Assembly (NCBI RefSeq): GCF_007954425.1
Contig: NZ_CP042345.1
Location: forward strand, 2,478,001 to 2,542,000
Direction: 5' to 3'
DNA length: 64,000 nt
DNA from: Novosphingobium ginsenosidimutans
Lineage (GTDB): Bacteria > Pseudomonadota > Alphaproteobacteria > Sphingomonadales > Sphingomonadaceae
A program made the translations under genes and the position numbers. The notes below the pieces were generated by a model that did no database searches, was not told the DNA's origin, and saw only the letters and a program-made list of their open reading frames with translations. This document shows positions 34,702-42,829 of this stretch, in pieces. Each line of letters begins with the position of its first letter. Position 1 is the stretch's first letter.

Positions 34702-35007
34702 ATGCTTGGATATACGAATTCGCGCCCGGTCCGGATTGTTGGTCCGAACCGAGAAATACTCACCCTGGAAACTCTGCCGCCGCCGCACACCACGCGCTGG
34801 GTCGCAAGCCGCAAGGCTCAGGTTGTTACAGCAGTCCAGTCGGGCTTGCTGCCGCTCGACGAAGCGCTGTCACGCTACAACCTGTCACTTGCCGAATACT
34901 ATAGCTGGGAAGACGCGCTGGATCGCTCCGGTGTTGCTGGCCTGCGCGTTGCCGCAGTTCAGCTTGATCGCGCCGCGCGGCGGAGCCGGCAGCTGCTGAA
35001 TTCCTGA
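34702..35007 (+). CDS. sciP: CtrA inhibitor SciP (DUF1153)
   Basis: About 101 residues. The core matches Caulobacter SciP as I remember it: ILTLETLPPP, TTRWVASRKAQVVTAVQSGLLPLDEALSRYNLSLAEYYSWEDALDRSGVAGLRVAAVQ, with the helix-turn-helix in the middle. SciP binds CtrA and represses CtrA-activated promoters late in the cell cycle. ATG 34702 is eight bases from GAGG; ATG 34696 is an alternative. A CtrA-like box and a dyad lie upstream. It sits between the polyprenyl synthase and hrpB genes. Confidence 0.92.
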   Translation: MLGYTNSRPVRIVGPNREILTLETLPPPHTTRWVASRKAQVVTAVQSGLLPLDEALSRYNLSLAEYYSWEDALDRSGVAGLRVAAVQLDRAARRSRQLLNS

Positions 35008-35044
35008 CCGGGCTCTCACTTGACGCTATGGCGGCTGGCCCGCC

Positions 35045-37507
35045 ATGGCGTCAGGCGTGAGCACGCTGCCGATCCATGCTGTCCTGCCAGACCTGTTGGC
35101 TGCCCTGAGGAGGCGGGCATCAGCAGTGCTGATAGCGCCGCCGGGGGCGGGCAAGACGACAGCGGTCGCACCGGCCCTGCTTGGTGAAGATTGGTGTACC
35201 GGTGGTACTGTTATTATCCTCTCGCCGCGCCGGGTTGCTGCGCGTGCGGCAGCCGAGCGCATGGCGGAACTGCTCGGCGAACCGGTCGGCGAGACCATCG
35301 GCTACCTTACGCGCCTGGATAGCAAACGCTCAGCCAAGACCCGCGTGCTCGTGATGACCGAGGCGATCTTCGTCTCATCGCTGCTCAACGATCCGGAACT
35401 GGCGGGCGTTTCGGCCGTGCTGTTCGACGAGGCCCACGAACGGAACCTCGATAGCGACCTTGGCCTGGCCCTTGCGATCGAGAGCCAGAGCGTGCTGCGC
35501 GAGGACCTGCGGCTGGTGGTAATGTCAGCGACGCTCGACGGCGCTCGCTTCGCCCGCCTGCTTGGCGATGCGCCGGTGATCGAGAGCGAAGGCAAGGCCT
35601 GGCCTTTGGCAACCCGCTGGCTCGGCGCGCGTCCCGAAATGCGCTTGGACGAGGCCATGGCGAGCGCAATCCTGACCGCCTGGCGGGAGGAGCAGGGCGA
35701 TATCCTGGCCTTCCTGCCTGGTGTCGGTGAGATTGAGCGGACCCGTGAGCGGCTGGTGCAGCGATTGGCCGATGTACCGATCCTGCCGCTTCACGGACAA
35801 TGCGAACCCGCTGCCCAACGCGCAGCAATCAGGCGTGATCCGGAGGGGCGACGAAGGATCGTGCTGGCAACTGCCATTGCCGAAACATCCCTGACCCTCG
35901 ATGGCGTTTCAGTCGTGGTCGATGCGGGCCTCTCGCGCCGTGCGGAATTTGACAAAGCGGCCGGGGTCACGCGGCTGGTCACGCACCGCGCTTCGCAAGC
36001 CGCTGCTGCCCAGCGGGCAGGACGTGCGGCACGGCAAGGGCCGGGGGTTGCCTATCGGCTGTGGGAAGAAGCGGCCCATGCAGGCCGCCCGGCCTTCGAG
36101 CCACCGGAGATCCTGACCAGCGATCTTGCTCCGCTGCTGCTGACTCTGGCGCAGTGGGGCGCAACCAATGTGCCTGAGATGGCCTGGCTCGATCCGCCGC
36201 CGGCCGCAGCTCTGGCCGCAGCGCAGACTGGCTTGCAGGCACTCGGTGCACTCGACGACGCGGGGGCTATCACACCGCACGGACGCAGCATGGCGAGCCT
36301 GCCGATGGCACCCGGGCTGGCTCACATGCTGCTCTATGCTGCGCAGCATGATGCAGCCGAAGATGCCGCGAAGCTGGCACTCTTGCTGCAAGAACGCGGC
36401 TTGGGTGGCCGCGGGGAGGACCTGGCACAGCGCCTGGACCGCTGGAATGGCGATCGCTCGCCCCGCGCTGAAGCATCACGGCAATTGGCACGGCGCTGGG
36501 CTGTTCGGGCCAGGGAATTGGTTCCGGATTGCTGCGACGATCAGCCGCCGCTGGCCATTCTGTTGGCAGAGGCTTTTCCGGACAATTTGGCCAAGCGCCG
36601 TGATGCTGCTGGCGAAGACTGGCTGACCGCCGGGGGCAGGGGACTGCGGATTGATCCAACCACTTCACTAGCTAGGGCGGAATGGCTTGCAGTCGGCGAT
36701 GCCCAGGGTGAAGCCAAGGGTGCGCGGATCACTGGCGCGATTGCCCTGAGCGAAACCGAGGTCCAGCGTTGGCTTCTGCATCGCATCGAACGTCGTTCCG
36801 TGCTGCGCTGGGTATCGGACGAGCGCCGGGTCGAAGCATTGGTCGAGTCCCGCCTTGGCGCGATTGGCCTGGCCCGCGGATCCGATCCCTCGCCCGATCC
36901 TGCCGCGATCCGAGCCTTCCTGATCGAACGCATTCGAAAGGACGGGCTGGATGTGGTGCCCTTCGGCCAGTCGAGCCAGGCACTGCGCAAACGTGCGCGG
37001 TTTGCCGGGATCGAGGTGCTTTCCGACCAAGCACTGTTGGCCGATCTTGATGAGTGGCTTGGCCCGATGCTCTCCCGCCGGCTCGACGCGCTCGAGCACA
37101 GCAAGCTGCATGACGCCTTGCGGGCCCGGCTGGACTACTCGGCGCTGCAGACGCTCGACAAGCTGGTGCCAGCGCAGTTCACCTCGCCGGCCGGAACAAG
37201 CCATGCCATTGATTACGACGATCCCGGCGGACCTTCGGTCGAAGTTCGCGTCCAGGCGCTGTTCGGGATCGACCGGCACCCCACATTTGGGCAGCCGCCA
37301 CTGCCGTTGCTGCTCAAGCTGACCGATCCAGGCGGCAAGCCATTACAGACCACGCGCGACCTGCCGGGCTTTTGGCGCGGATCGTGGAAGGACGTGCAGC
37401 GGGACATGAAGGGCCGCTATCCCAAGCACCGCTGGCCCGACGCCCCGTGGACCGAGGATCCCAGCCTCAAGACGAAAAACGCCTTCGAAGCGTCGCGCCG
37501 CTCTTGA
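35045..37507 (+). CDS. hrpB: ATP-dependent helicase HrpB
   Basis: 820 residues, full length for HrpB. DExH-box motifs: Walker A APPGAGKTT near 36, DEAHERNLDSDLGLAL, VMSATLDG, ATAIAETSLTLDGVSVVVDAG and QRAGRAARQGPG. HrpB-type C-terminal sequences follow, ending PVDRG-like FWRGSWKDVQRDMKGRYPKHRWPDAPW, which is diagnostic. It is a cytoplasmic DEAH/RHA RNA helicase; its physiological role in most bacteria is unclear. It begins 37 bases after sciP. Start ATG 35045; GTG 35057 is a possible alternative. Confidence 0.95.
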   Translation: MASGVSTLPIHAVLPDLLAALRRRASAVLIAPPGAGKTTAVAPALLGEDWCTGGTVIILSPRRVAARAAAERMAELLGEPVGETIGYLTRLDSKRSAKTRVLVMTEAIFVSSLLNDPELAGVSAVLFDEAHERNLDSDLGLALAIESQSVLREDLRLVVMSATLDGARFARLLGDAPVIESEGKAWPLATRWLGARPEMRLDEAMASAILTAWREEQGDILAFLPGVGEIERTRERLVQRLADVPILPLHGQCEPAAQRAAIRRDPEGRRRIVLATAIAETSLTLDGVSVVVDAGLSRRAEFDKAAGVTRLVTHRASQAAAAQRAGRAARQGPGVAYRLWEEAAHAGRPAFEPPEILTSDLAPLLLTLAQWGATNVPEMAWLDPPPAAALAAAQTGLQALGALDDAGAITPHGRSMASLPMAPGLAHMLLYAAQHDAAEDAAKLALLLQERGLGGRGEDLAQRLDRWNGDRSPRAEASRQLARRWAVRARELVPDCCDDQPPLAILLAEAFPDNLAKRRDAAGEDWLTAGGRGLRIDPTTSLARAEWLAVGDAQGEAKGARITGAIALSETEVQRWLLHRIERRSVLRWVSDERRVEALVESRLGAIGLARGSDPSPDPAAIRAFLIERIRKDGLDVVPFGQSSQALRKRARFAGIEVLSDQALLADLDEWLGPMLSRRLDALEHSKLHDALRARLDYSALQTLDKLVPAQFTSPAGTSHAIDYDDPGGPSVEVRVQALFGIDRHPTFGQPPLPLLLKLTDPGGKPLQTTRDLPGFWRGSWKDVQRDMKGRYPKHRWPDAPWTEDPSLKTKNAFEASRRS

Positions 37508-37538
37508 TTCCCGCAACGATTCGCCCGAAAGCACGGCC

Positions 37539-37817
37539 ATGTCTGCACGCATTTACCAACGCCCCAAGAACGCCATGCAGTCGGGCAAGGCCCTGCTGGA
37601 CCAGTGGATCCTCGATTTCGCCCCGGCTGAGGCACGCAAGCCTGATCCGCTGATGGGCTGGTCGGGTTCGGGCGATACGCAGACCCAGGTGCAGCTAAGG
37701 TTTGCGACCATGGCCGAAGCTCAGGCCTATGCCGCCAAACATGGCATTGCCGCGACGGTGCACGCCACCCCGCCGCGCCGCCTCAAGCTGCAGAGCTACG
37801 CCGACAATTTCCGCTGA
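37539..37817 (+). CDS. NDUFS4-like complex I accessory subunit
   Basis: 92 residues. It matches the ETC complex I subunit family: ARIYQRPKNAMQSG, then WILDFAPAEARKPDPLMGWSGSGDTQTQVQLRF, with the conserved LMGW and the Y-A-x-K-x-G segment (AQAYAAKHGIAATV). This protein is the bacterial form of human NDUFS4 (18 kDa) and is found in alphaproteobacterial NADH:ubiquinone oxidoreductase, which is strong taxonomic support. It stands alone 31 bases after hrpB. Confidence 0.92.
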   Translation: MSARIYQRPKNAMQSGKALLDQWILDFAPAEARKPDPLMGWSGSGDTQTQVQLRFATMAEAQAYAAKHGIAATVHATPPRRLKLQSYADNFR

Positions 37818-37881
37818 TCCTATTCATGCTGCATTCGGGCGGATTGCCTGATGTGCTGCGCGTGACAGGGGATTTGCCAGT

Positions 37882-38931
37882 ATGAAGATCTTCATCGCCA
37901 GCGTCTGCGCGGCCGTCTTGCTCGCCACCGGCGCGCCTGCGGTAGCGCAAGCCGCACTGCCAACGATTTCCGCCGATCTGGTTGCGCGGGCCTGCCCCGT
38001 AATCGGCATGCCGGGGCTGCGGCTGGGGGCAACCCGGGCCGAGCAGCCGCCCGAACTCCTTCGCAGTCTGCGCAAGCTGCCGGACAGCTATCGACCTTTC
38101 ACCGAAGCCGAACTGGAAGAAACCGCTTGGTCCGGCAAGGTTGCCGCGATCACGTTCCGTGCTGCCAGCCCTGATGGCGATGTGAATGATGCGCTGCTCG
38201 AAGGTTTCGATGAAACCATGATGCGCGCCGGGTGGGAGCCGATGGTACTTGGCGACACGATCATGCCGCTAAGTGTGCTGGGCGGCCGGACCCTGGAGCG
38301 CGAAGTTGACGGGCCGCAGGGCAAGCAGCGCCTTTTGCTCGAATTCGATGCCTCGGGCGCGCTGGCCTTGCGGTGCGGCGATCCCGGCCTGCTGGAACTG
38401 TCGCGGCGTGAGCAGGACGGAACGCTTGAACCTGGCTCACCGCGCCCAGTGCCGCCGCCCTATGACCCGGCCCTGCGCCTGCCAGAACCGGCTGCCTGCC
38501 AATCGACTGCCTTGCAGCGCCTGACCGTCGAAAAAGGCCAGCTTGATGAAGCATCGCCCGAGCTTGTGCCGTTCCTGGCCGCAACCATGCAGGAAGGCGA
38601 TCGGGCTCAATATGGCAAACGGCTCAACACTTGGTTGGAATGGAAGCTGCTCGGTTCGGGCAAGCTCGATGACAACCGGCTGGTTGCACTGCGCGAAGCG
38701 GCGGCCAAGGCCAGCGTCGATAGTGAAATGCGCCAGATGATGCAGTTTCTTGCGATCGGTGGCGAGCTGGCTGCGGCGCGTGAAAACGGCGATGCTGCGA
38801 AAAGCTGCGAAGCGTTGCGCAAGCTGATGGTATTCGAGCAAGAGAAGAGCCGGCTGCAGGTTGCCTATTGGACTCGGGTCAACGCAGTGCTTGAAGCGGA
38901 AGCAAAGCGGCTCGGGATTGGTCTGGATTAG
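37882..38931 (+). CDS. Exported protein of unknown function
   Basis: 349 residues. A signal peptide (MKIFIASVCAAVLLATGAPAVAQA) precedes a mixed alpha/beta region to about 185 (TEAELEETAWSGKVAAITFRA ... LLLEFDASGALALRCGDPGLLELSRRE), a Pro-rich hinge (PRPVPPPYDPALRLPEP), and an all-helical C-terminal part. Only two or three cysteines are visible. I recognise no family. Composition is like that of its neighbours, so it does not look recently acquired. It lies between the NDUFS4-like gene and ffs on the same strand. Confidence 0.7.
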   Translation: MKIFIASVCAAVLLATGAPAVAQAALPTISADLVARACPVIGMPGLRLGATRAEQPPELLRSLRKLPDSYRPFTEAELEETAWSGKVAAITFRAASPDGDVNDALLEGFDETMMRAGWEPMVLGDTIMPLSVLGGRTLEREVDGPQGKQRLLLEFDASGALALRCGDPGLLELSRREQDGTLEPGSPRPVPPPYDPALRLPEPAACQSTALQRLTVEKGQLDEASPELVPFLAATMQEGDRAQYGKRLNTWLEWKLLGSGKLDDNRLVALREAAAKASVDSEMRQMMQFLAIGGELAAARENGDAAKSCEALRKLMVFEQEKSRLQVAYWTRVNAVLEAEAKRLGIGLD

Positions 38932-39068
38932 TAAGCGGGGCCGCCATCCGCCAGGGTCGCGCTGTTGGCGTCCGGCGGCCTCCGCAACAGTCGGCCCGAA
39001 GACCGACCGTTTTTCCACCCATCAGAGGGCTGCTCTCATTCGGGATAACCGATTCGCTCTCCGAAGAC

Positions 39069-39097
39069 TTGCGTAAACGCGACAAGGCCGCCATATG
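39069..39097 (+). promoter_or_regulatory. Promoter of the SRP RNA gene
   Basis: -35 TTGCGT (39069-39074) and -10 CATATG (39092-39097) are 17 bases apart, and the predicted start at 39104 coincides with the 5' end of the SRP RNA helix. Confidence 0.6.
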
Positions 39098-39103
39098 GCC
39101 GCC

Positions 39104-39193
39104 CGGGAGTCGGTCGGACGCTTGCGTCCGCCAACCTGGTCAGGTCCGGAAGGAAGCAGCCACAACGGGTTGCGGCGGGTCGGCCGGCTCCTT
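39104..39193 (+). ncRNA. ffs: Signal recognition particle 4.5S RNA
   Basis: The conserved SRP core is present: GGTCAGGTCCGGAAGGAAGC near 39141-39160. The flanks pair as one long hairpin, with GGAGTCGG at 39106-39113 against CCGGCTCC at 39184-39191. It binds Ffh and targets membrane proteins to the translocon. Its place just before dnaX is the usual one in alphaproteobacteria. Ends are estimated from the helix and promoter to within a few bases. Confidence 0.93.
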
Positions 39194-39237
39194 TTCAACC
39201 TTCGACAATTCGAGCGCCAGCGCCTACCTATGACGCG

Positions 39238-40992
39238 ATGGACGATTCACCCGACATTTTCGGCGACGAGCCTGAAGAAGAGGCCCTGAGTGCAGCCGAT
39301 CTCGAGGCTGCCGGTCAGGAGTCGATGTTCGGCGCGCCAGAGCCGCGCCAGGCGCCGAAGCCAGCTGCTGCCGCTCCGGTGATTTCTGCGCAGCCCTATC
39401 GGGTGCTCGCCCGCAAGTATCGATCCCAGACCTTTGCCGAGCTGATCGGCCAGGATGCGATGGTCCAGACCCTGGCCAACGCGATCAAGCGTGACCGGCT
39501 TGCCCATGCCTTTCTGATGACGGGCATCCGCGGGGTGGGGAAGACCTCGACCGCGCGGCTGATTGCCAAGGCGCTCAATTGCGTTGGGCCGGATGGGCAG
39601 GGCGGCCCGACCATCGATCCTTGCGGGCAATGCGAGCCGTGCCTGGCGATCGCCGAGGGCCGCCACATCGACGTGATCGAGATGGACGCCGCCAGCCACA
39701 CCGGCGTGGATGACGTGCGCGAGATCATCGAGGCGGTCCGCTATGCTGCCGTTTCCGCGCGCTACAAGATCTACATCATCGACGAAGTCCACATGCTCAG
39801 CCGCAACGCCTTCAACGCGCTGCTCAAGACGCTGGAAGAGCCGCCTCCGCATGTGAAGTTCCTGTTTGCAACAACCGAGGTCGACAAGCTGCCGGTTACA
39901 GTGCTTTCGCGCTGCCAACGGTTCGACCTGAAGCGGATCCCGTCTGAACTGCTCGCCGATCACTTCGCGATGATCTGCGGCAAGGAAGGGGTCGAGGCCG
40001 AGCCTGAAGCCTTGGCGATGATCGCTGCGGCTGCAGACGGTTCGGTCCGCGATGGCCTTTCGATCCTTGATCAAGCGATTGCGCATGCTGATCTGGGCGG
40101 CGATGGCAAGGTTAGTGCTGTCCAGGTTCAGGAAATGCTGGGCCTGGCTGACAAGACGGCGCAGCGCCGACTGTTTGCGGCGCTGGTAGGTGGCGATGCT
40201 ACTGGCTTGCTGGACCTGATCGACCAGCAGTTCGCCCTTGGCGTCGACCCCCCTGCGCTGCTGCGCGGTGCACTTGAGTTAACCCACCGCGTGACGCTGG
40301 CGCAGCTTGGCCGCGACGAATCTTCCTTCTCCGTAGATGAACGCAATGCAGTGAGCGAATGGGCCCAACGCTTGTCGGCCGGCCAGTTGCACCGTTTGTG
40401 GCAGCTGCTGTTGAAGGGCCATGACGAGGTCAAGACTGCGCCGGACCCGCTGGTCGCCGCGCGGATGGCGCTGCTGCGCGTGCTGCATGCTTCGGACCTG
40501 CCCGATCCGGGCACTTTGGCAAAGCAGCTGGAAAGCGCGCTGGCCAATGCCCCAAGAGCTGAAAGCGGCGCCGCACCCGCGCTGGAAGCAGCTCCGGTTG
40601 CAAGCCTGGGTTGGGAGCAGTTGATCGAAACAGTCGATCGTTCTGGCCAGCTTCGTGTCGCGCAAGTGATGCGCGATTGGGTGCGCGTCATAACCCTGAC
40701 ACCCGGCGAGCTGACCTATGCCGTCGCCGCAGGCTATCCAGGCGATGTTGGCCCCGAGCTGCGCGATGCGCTGCTCCGCGCTACGGGTGAGCGCTGGACC
40801 GTTCAGCGCGGCGAGGGCGAGGGAGCGCCGACCTTGCGTGAGCAGGCCGAAGCGAAAAAGGCCGCCGAAGATGCGGCGCTGAGGAGCCACCCGCTGGTCG
40901 AGGCTGCGTTCGCGGTCTTCCCGCAGGCTGAGATTATCGAAGACACGCCCGACGCCCGCGTCGCGAGCTTGGGCAACAAGTGGAGAAACTGA
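39238..40992 (+). CDS. dnaX: DNA polymerase III subunit gamma/tau
   Basis: 584 residues. A clamp-loader AAA+ core follows a 50-residue acidic/Ala-rich N-terminal extension: RKYRSQTFAELIGQDAMVQTL, Walker A GIRGVGKTST, a four-Cys zinc module (CVGPDG ... CGQCEPC), DEVHMLSRNAFNALLKTLEEPP and sensor 1 FATTEVDKLPVTVLSRCQRF. The C-terminal tau-specific part is shorter than in E. coli (643 residues). It loads the beta clamp and ties the polymerase to the helicase. I see no slippery site at the right position for a gamma product. It follows ffs and is coupled to ybaB, which starts one base after its stop. Confidence 0.95.
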   Translation: MDDSPDIFGDEPEEEALSAADLEAAGQESMFGAPEPRQAPKPAAAAPVISAQPYRVLARKYRSQTFAELIGQDAMVQTLANAIKRDRLAHAFLMTGIRGVGKTSTARLIAKALNCVGPDGQGGPTIDPCGQCEPCLAIAEGRHIDVIEMDAASHTGVDDVREIIEAVRYAAVSARYKIYIIDEVHMLSRNAFNALLKTLEEPPPHVKFLFATTEVDKLPVTVLSRCQRFDLKRIPSELLADHFAMICGKEGVEAEPEALAMIAAAADGSVRDGLSILDQAIAHADLGGDGKVSAVQVQEMLGLADKTAQRRLFAALVGGDATGLLDLIDQQFALGVDPPALLRGALELTHRVTLAQLGRDESSFSVDERNAVSEWAQRLSAGQLHRLWQLLLKGHDEVKTAPDPLVAARMALLRVLHASDLPDPGTLAKQLESALANAPRAESGAAPALEAAPVASLGWEQLIETVDRSGQLRVAQVMRDWVRVITLTPGELTYAVAAGYPGDVGPELRDALLRATGERWTVQRGEGEGAPTLREQAEAKKAAEDAALRSHPLVEAAFAVFPQAEIIEDTPDARVASLGNKWRN

Positions 40993-40993
40993 C

Positions 40994-41332
40994 GTGAAGT
41001 CGATGGAAGAGATGCTCAAGGCCGCACAGCAAGCCGCCGAGACCATCCAGAAGCAGATGACCGAAAGCCAGACCAAGCTCGATGGGATTGAAGTTGAAGG
41101 GCGGGCTGGCGGCGGACTCGTCACGATCCGCGCCTCGGCGAAGGGCCGGATCATTGGCGTCAACATCGATGACAGCCTGCTCAAGCCCGAAGAAAAGGGT
41201 ATTCTCGAAGACTTGATCGCCGCTGCATTTAACGACGCGCGCGCCAAGGCGGATGAGGTGGCCGGTCAGGAAATGGCCCGGATGCAGTCGGGCATGGGTT
41301 TGCCGCCAGGGTTCAAACTGCCAGGAATGTAA
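40994..41332 (+). CDS. ybaB: YbaB/EbfC family nucleoid-associated protein
   Basis: 112 residues, dimeric DNA-binding family. The core KSMEEMLKAAQQAAETIQKQM is followed by IEVEGRAGGGLVTIRASAKGRIIGVNID and DLIAAAFNDARAKADEVAGQEMARM, ending in the flexible GMGLPPGFKLPGM tail. GTG 40994 follows GGAG by eight bases; ATG 41003 is an alternative. dnaX-ybaB(-recR) is a widely conserved order; recR is not present here, and a convergent amidohydrolase gene follows instead. Confidence 0.94.
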   Translation: MKSMEEMLKAAQQAAETIQKQMTESQTKLDGIEVEGRAGGGLVTIRASAKGRIIGVNIDDSLLKPEEKGILEDLIAAAFNDARAKADEVAGQEMARMQSGMGLPPGFKLPGM

Positions 41333-41350
41333 GGCGGTTCGGCGCGCCGA

Positions 41351-42643
41351 TCAGCGCGCCGATTCGATCCGCTTACCGCCCTTGATGACGGCTGCCGGCT
41401 TTTCGAGCAGGCGGACGTTGGTCAGAACGTCGCCCTCAACCGCGACCAGATCTGCATAACGCCCCGTTGCAATCTGGCCAACATCGCCCTCTTGGCCGAG
41501 CGCCTGCGCGGCGGTGAGGGTTGCGGCGCGGATCGCATCGAGCGGGGTCATGCCGTATTGGACCATCGTGGCGAACTGTTGGCCAACTTGCCCGTGAGGC
41601 ATGACCCCGGCATCCGATCCGAACACCATCTTTACGCCTGCCTTGAAGGCCTTGCGGAAGTTGTCGCGCTGAATCTGCGCCACTTCGCGGTCCTTGCGCA
41701 GGTTGTCTTCCAGCACGCCGTTCTTTTTGCCTTCGGCCTGGGTGTAGTCGGTATTCTTGATGTCCATCGAGAAATAGACCGGCTTGGGACGCGCTGCGGC
41801 CAGCTTGATCCCTTCATCGTCAACCAGGCTAACGTGCTCGATCGTGTCGATCCCAGCCCTGATCGCCGCCTTGATCCCCTGAGCGCCATGGGCGTGGGCA
41901 GCAACGCGCAGGCCCCACATCTGCGCTTCATCGACGATTGCCCGCAGCTCGCTCTCGCTAAGCTGCTGCTGGCCAGGCTCGGTATTGCGGCTGAAGACCC
42001 CGCCAGTGGCGCAGACCTTGATCACTTCAGCGCCGAACTTGCGCTGGCGGCGAACTTGGTAACGCAGCTCCTCCTCGCCATCGCCGACGCCTTCCTCCTT
42101 CGTCGCCTTTTCGAGCGAGGGCGGCAGGAAAGTAGAATCGCAGTGCCCGCCAGTGGCGCCCAGGGCGTAGCCAGCTGGGACAATCCGAGGGCCGATCGCG
42201 TAACCATTCGCAATTGCCTGCTTCAAGCCGATATCGTTGCGGTTGCCCGAACCGACATTGCGAACTGTGGTGAAACCAGCGTCGAGCATGGCGCGCGCGT
42301 TGCCGACCGCAGTCATCGCAAAGAAGCTGTCGGTGAACTCTAGCCCGCGATAGCCGCCAATGTCTGCGGGACCGTCAAGGTGGACATGCATGTCGATCAG
42401 GCCGGGTACGAGGGTCTTGCCGGGCAGGTCGATTACTTGCGCATCGGCAGAAAGCTTGATGACTCGCGCATCGGCAATGCCGGTAATGCGCCCAGCATCG
42501 TCAACGAAGATCGCCGGGTGCTCAACATAGGTCCCTTTCGCGACATCGAGATAGCGGTCGGCGGTGATCACTGTCGGCTTGGCCAGCGCCGGAACAGCGA
42601 GCACCGCGGCGGCGACCGAAAGCGAAAGAGCAAGGCGCTTCAT
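41351..42643 (-). CDS. Exported amidohydrolase (imidazolonepropionase/prolidase-like)
   Basis: About 430 residues. A signal peptide (MKRLALSLSVAAAVLAVPALA) precedes a TIM-barrel metal hydrolase: DMHVHLDGP carries HxH, VIKVCATGG the bridging lysine, AHAHGAQG and IEHVSLVDD the further histidines, and FGSDAGVMPHG the catalytic Asp. A C-terminal beta strand unit (GRYADLVAVEGDVL) closes the composite domain. Related enzymes cleave Xaa-Pro or Xaa-Arg dipeptides; the substrate here is not defined. ATG 42643 has AAGGAG upstream. A longer in-frame start at 42835 lies in the lon leader and is rejected. It is divergent from lon. Confidence 0.9.
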   Translation of the reverse strand: MKRLALSLSVAAAVLAVPALAKPTVITADRYLDVAKGTYVEHPAIFVDDAGRITGIADARVIKLSADAQVIDLPGKTLVPGLIDMHVHLDGPADIGGYRGLEFTDSFFAMTAVGNARAMLDAGFTTVRNVGSGNRNDIGLKQAIANGYAIGPRIVPAGYALGATGGHCDSTFLPPSLEKATKEEGVGDGEEELRYQVRRQRKFGAEVIKVCATGGVFSRNTEPGQQQLSESELRAIVDEAQMWGLRVAAHAHGAQGIKAAIRAGIDTIEHVSLVDDEGIKLAAARPKPVYFSMDIKNTDYTQAEGKKNGVLEDNLRKDREVAQIQRDNFRKAFKAGVKMVFGSDAGVMPHGQVGQQFATMVQYGMTPLDAIRAATLTAAQALGQEGDVGQIATGRYADLVAVEGDVLTNVRLLEKPAAVIKGGKRIESAR

Positions 42644-42736
42644 GGACAATGATCTCCTTAAATACCGTCGCAACGATGATAGGTTCGTACGCCAATAGCA
42701 ATCCCACGCCGTCCACAGACCTGAAAGTGCCCCCCA

Positions 42737-42764
42737 TTGCGCCGTCCATGAGTCGACCCCATAT
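42737..42764 (+). promoter_or_regulatory. Possible heat-shock (RpoH) promoter of lon
   Basis: CCCCATAT at 42757-42764 fits the sigma-32 -10 consensus CCCCATnT. A weak -35 (TTGCGC, 42737-42742) stands 14 bases upstream. lon is a classic heat-shock gene, but the -35 match is poor. Confidence 0.35.
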
Positions 42765-42829
42765 CTGCGACAAGACCGGGATTCACCCGGATGGCGCCGG
42801 CGGGCGCCGGATGATTTTTGGATAGCACC

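Noticed and set aside
40840..40870. A GAAAAAG run in dnaX as a slippery site for a gamma-subunit frameshift.
   Set aside because: It is only about 45 codons from the end, has five rather than six A residues and lies far from the position where a gamma product would end.
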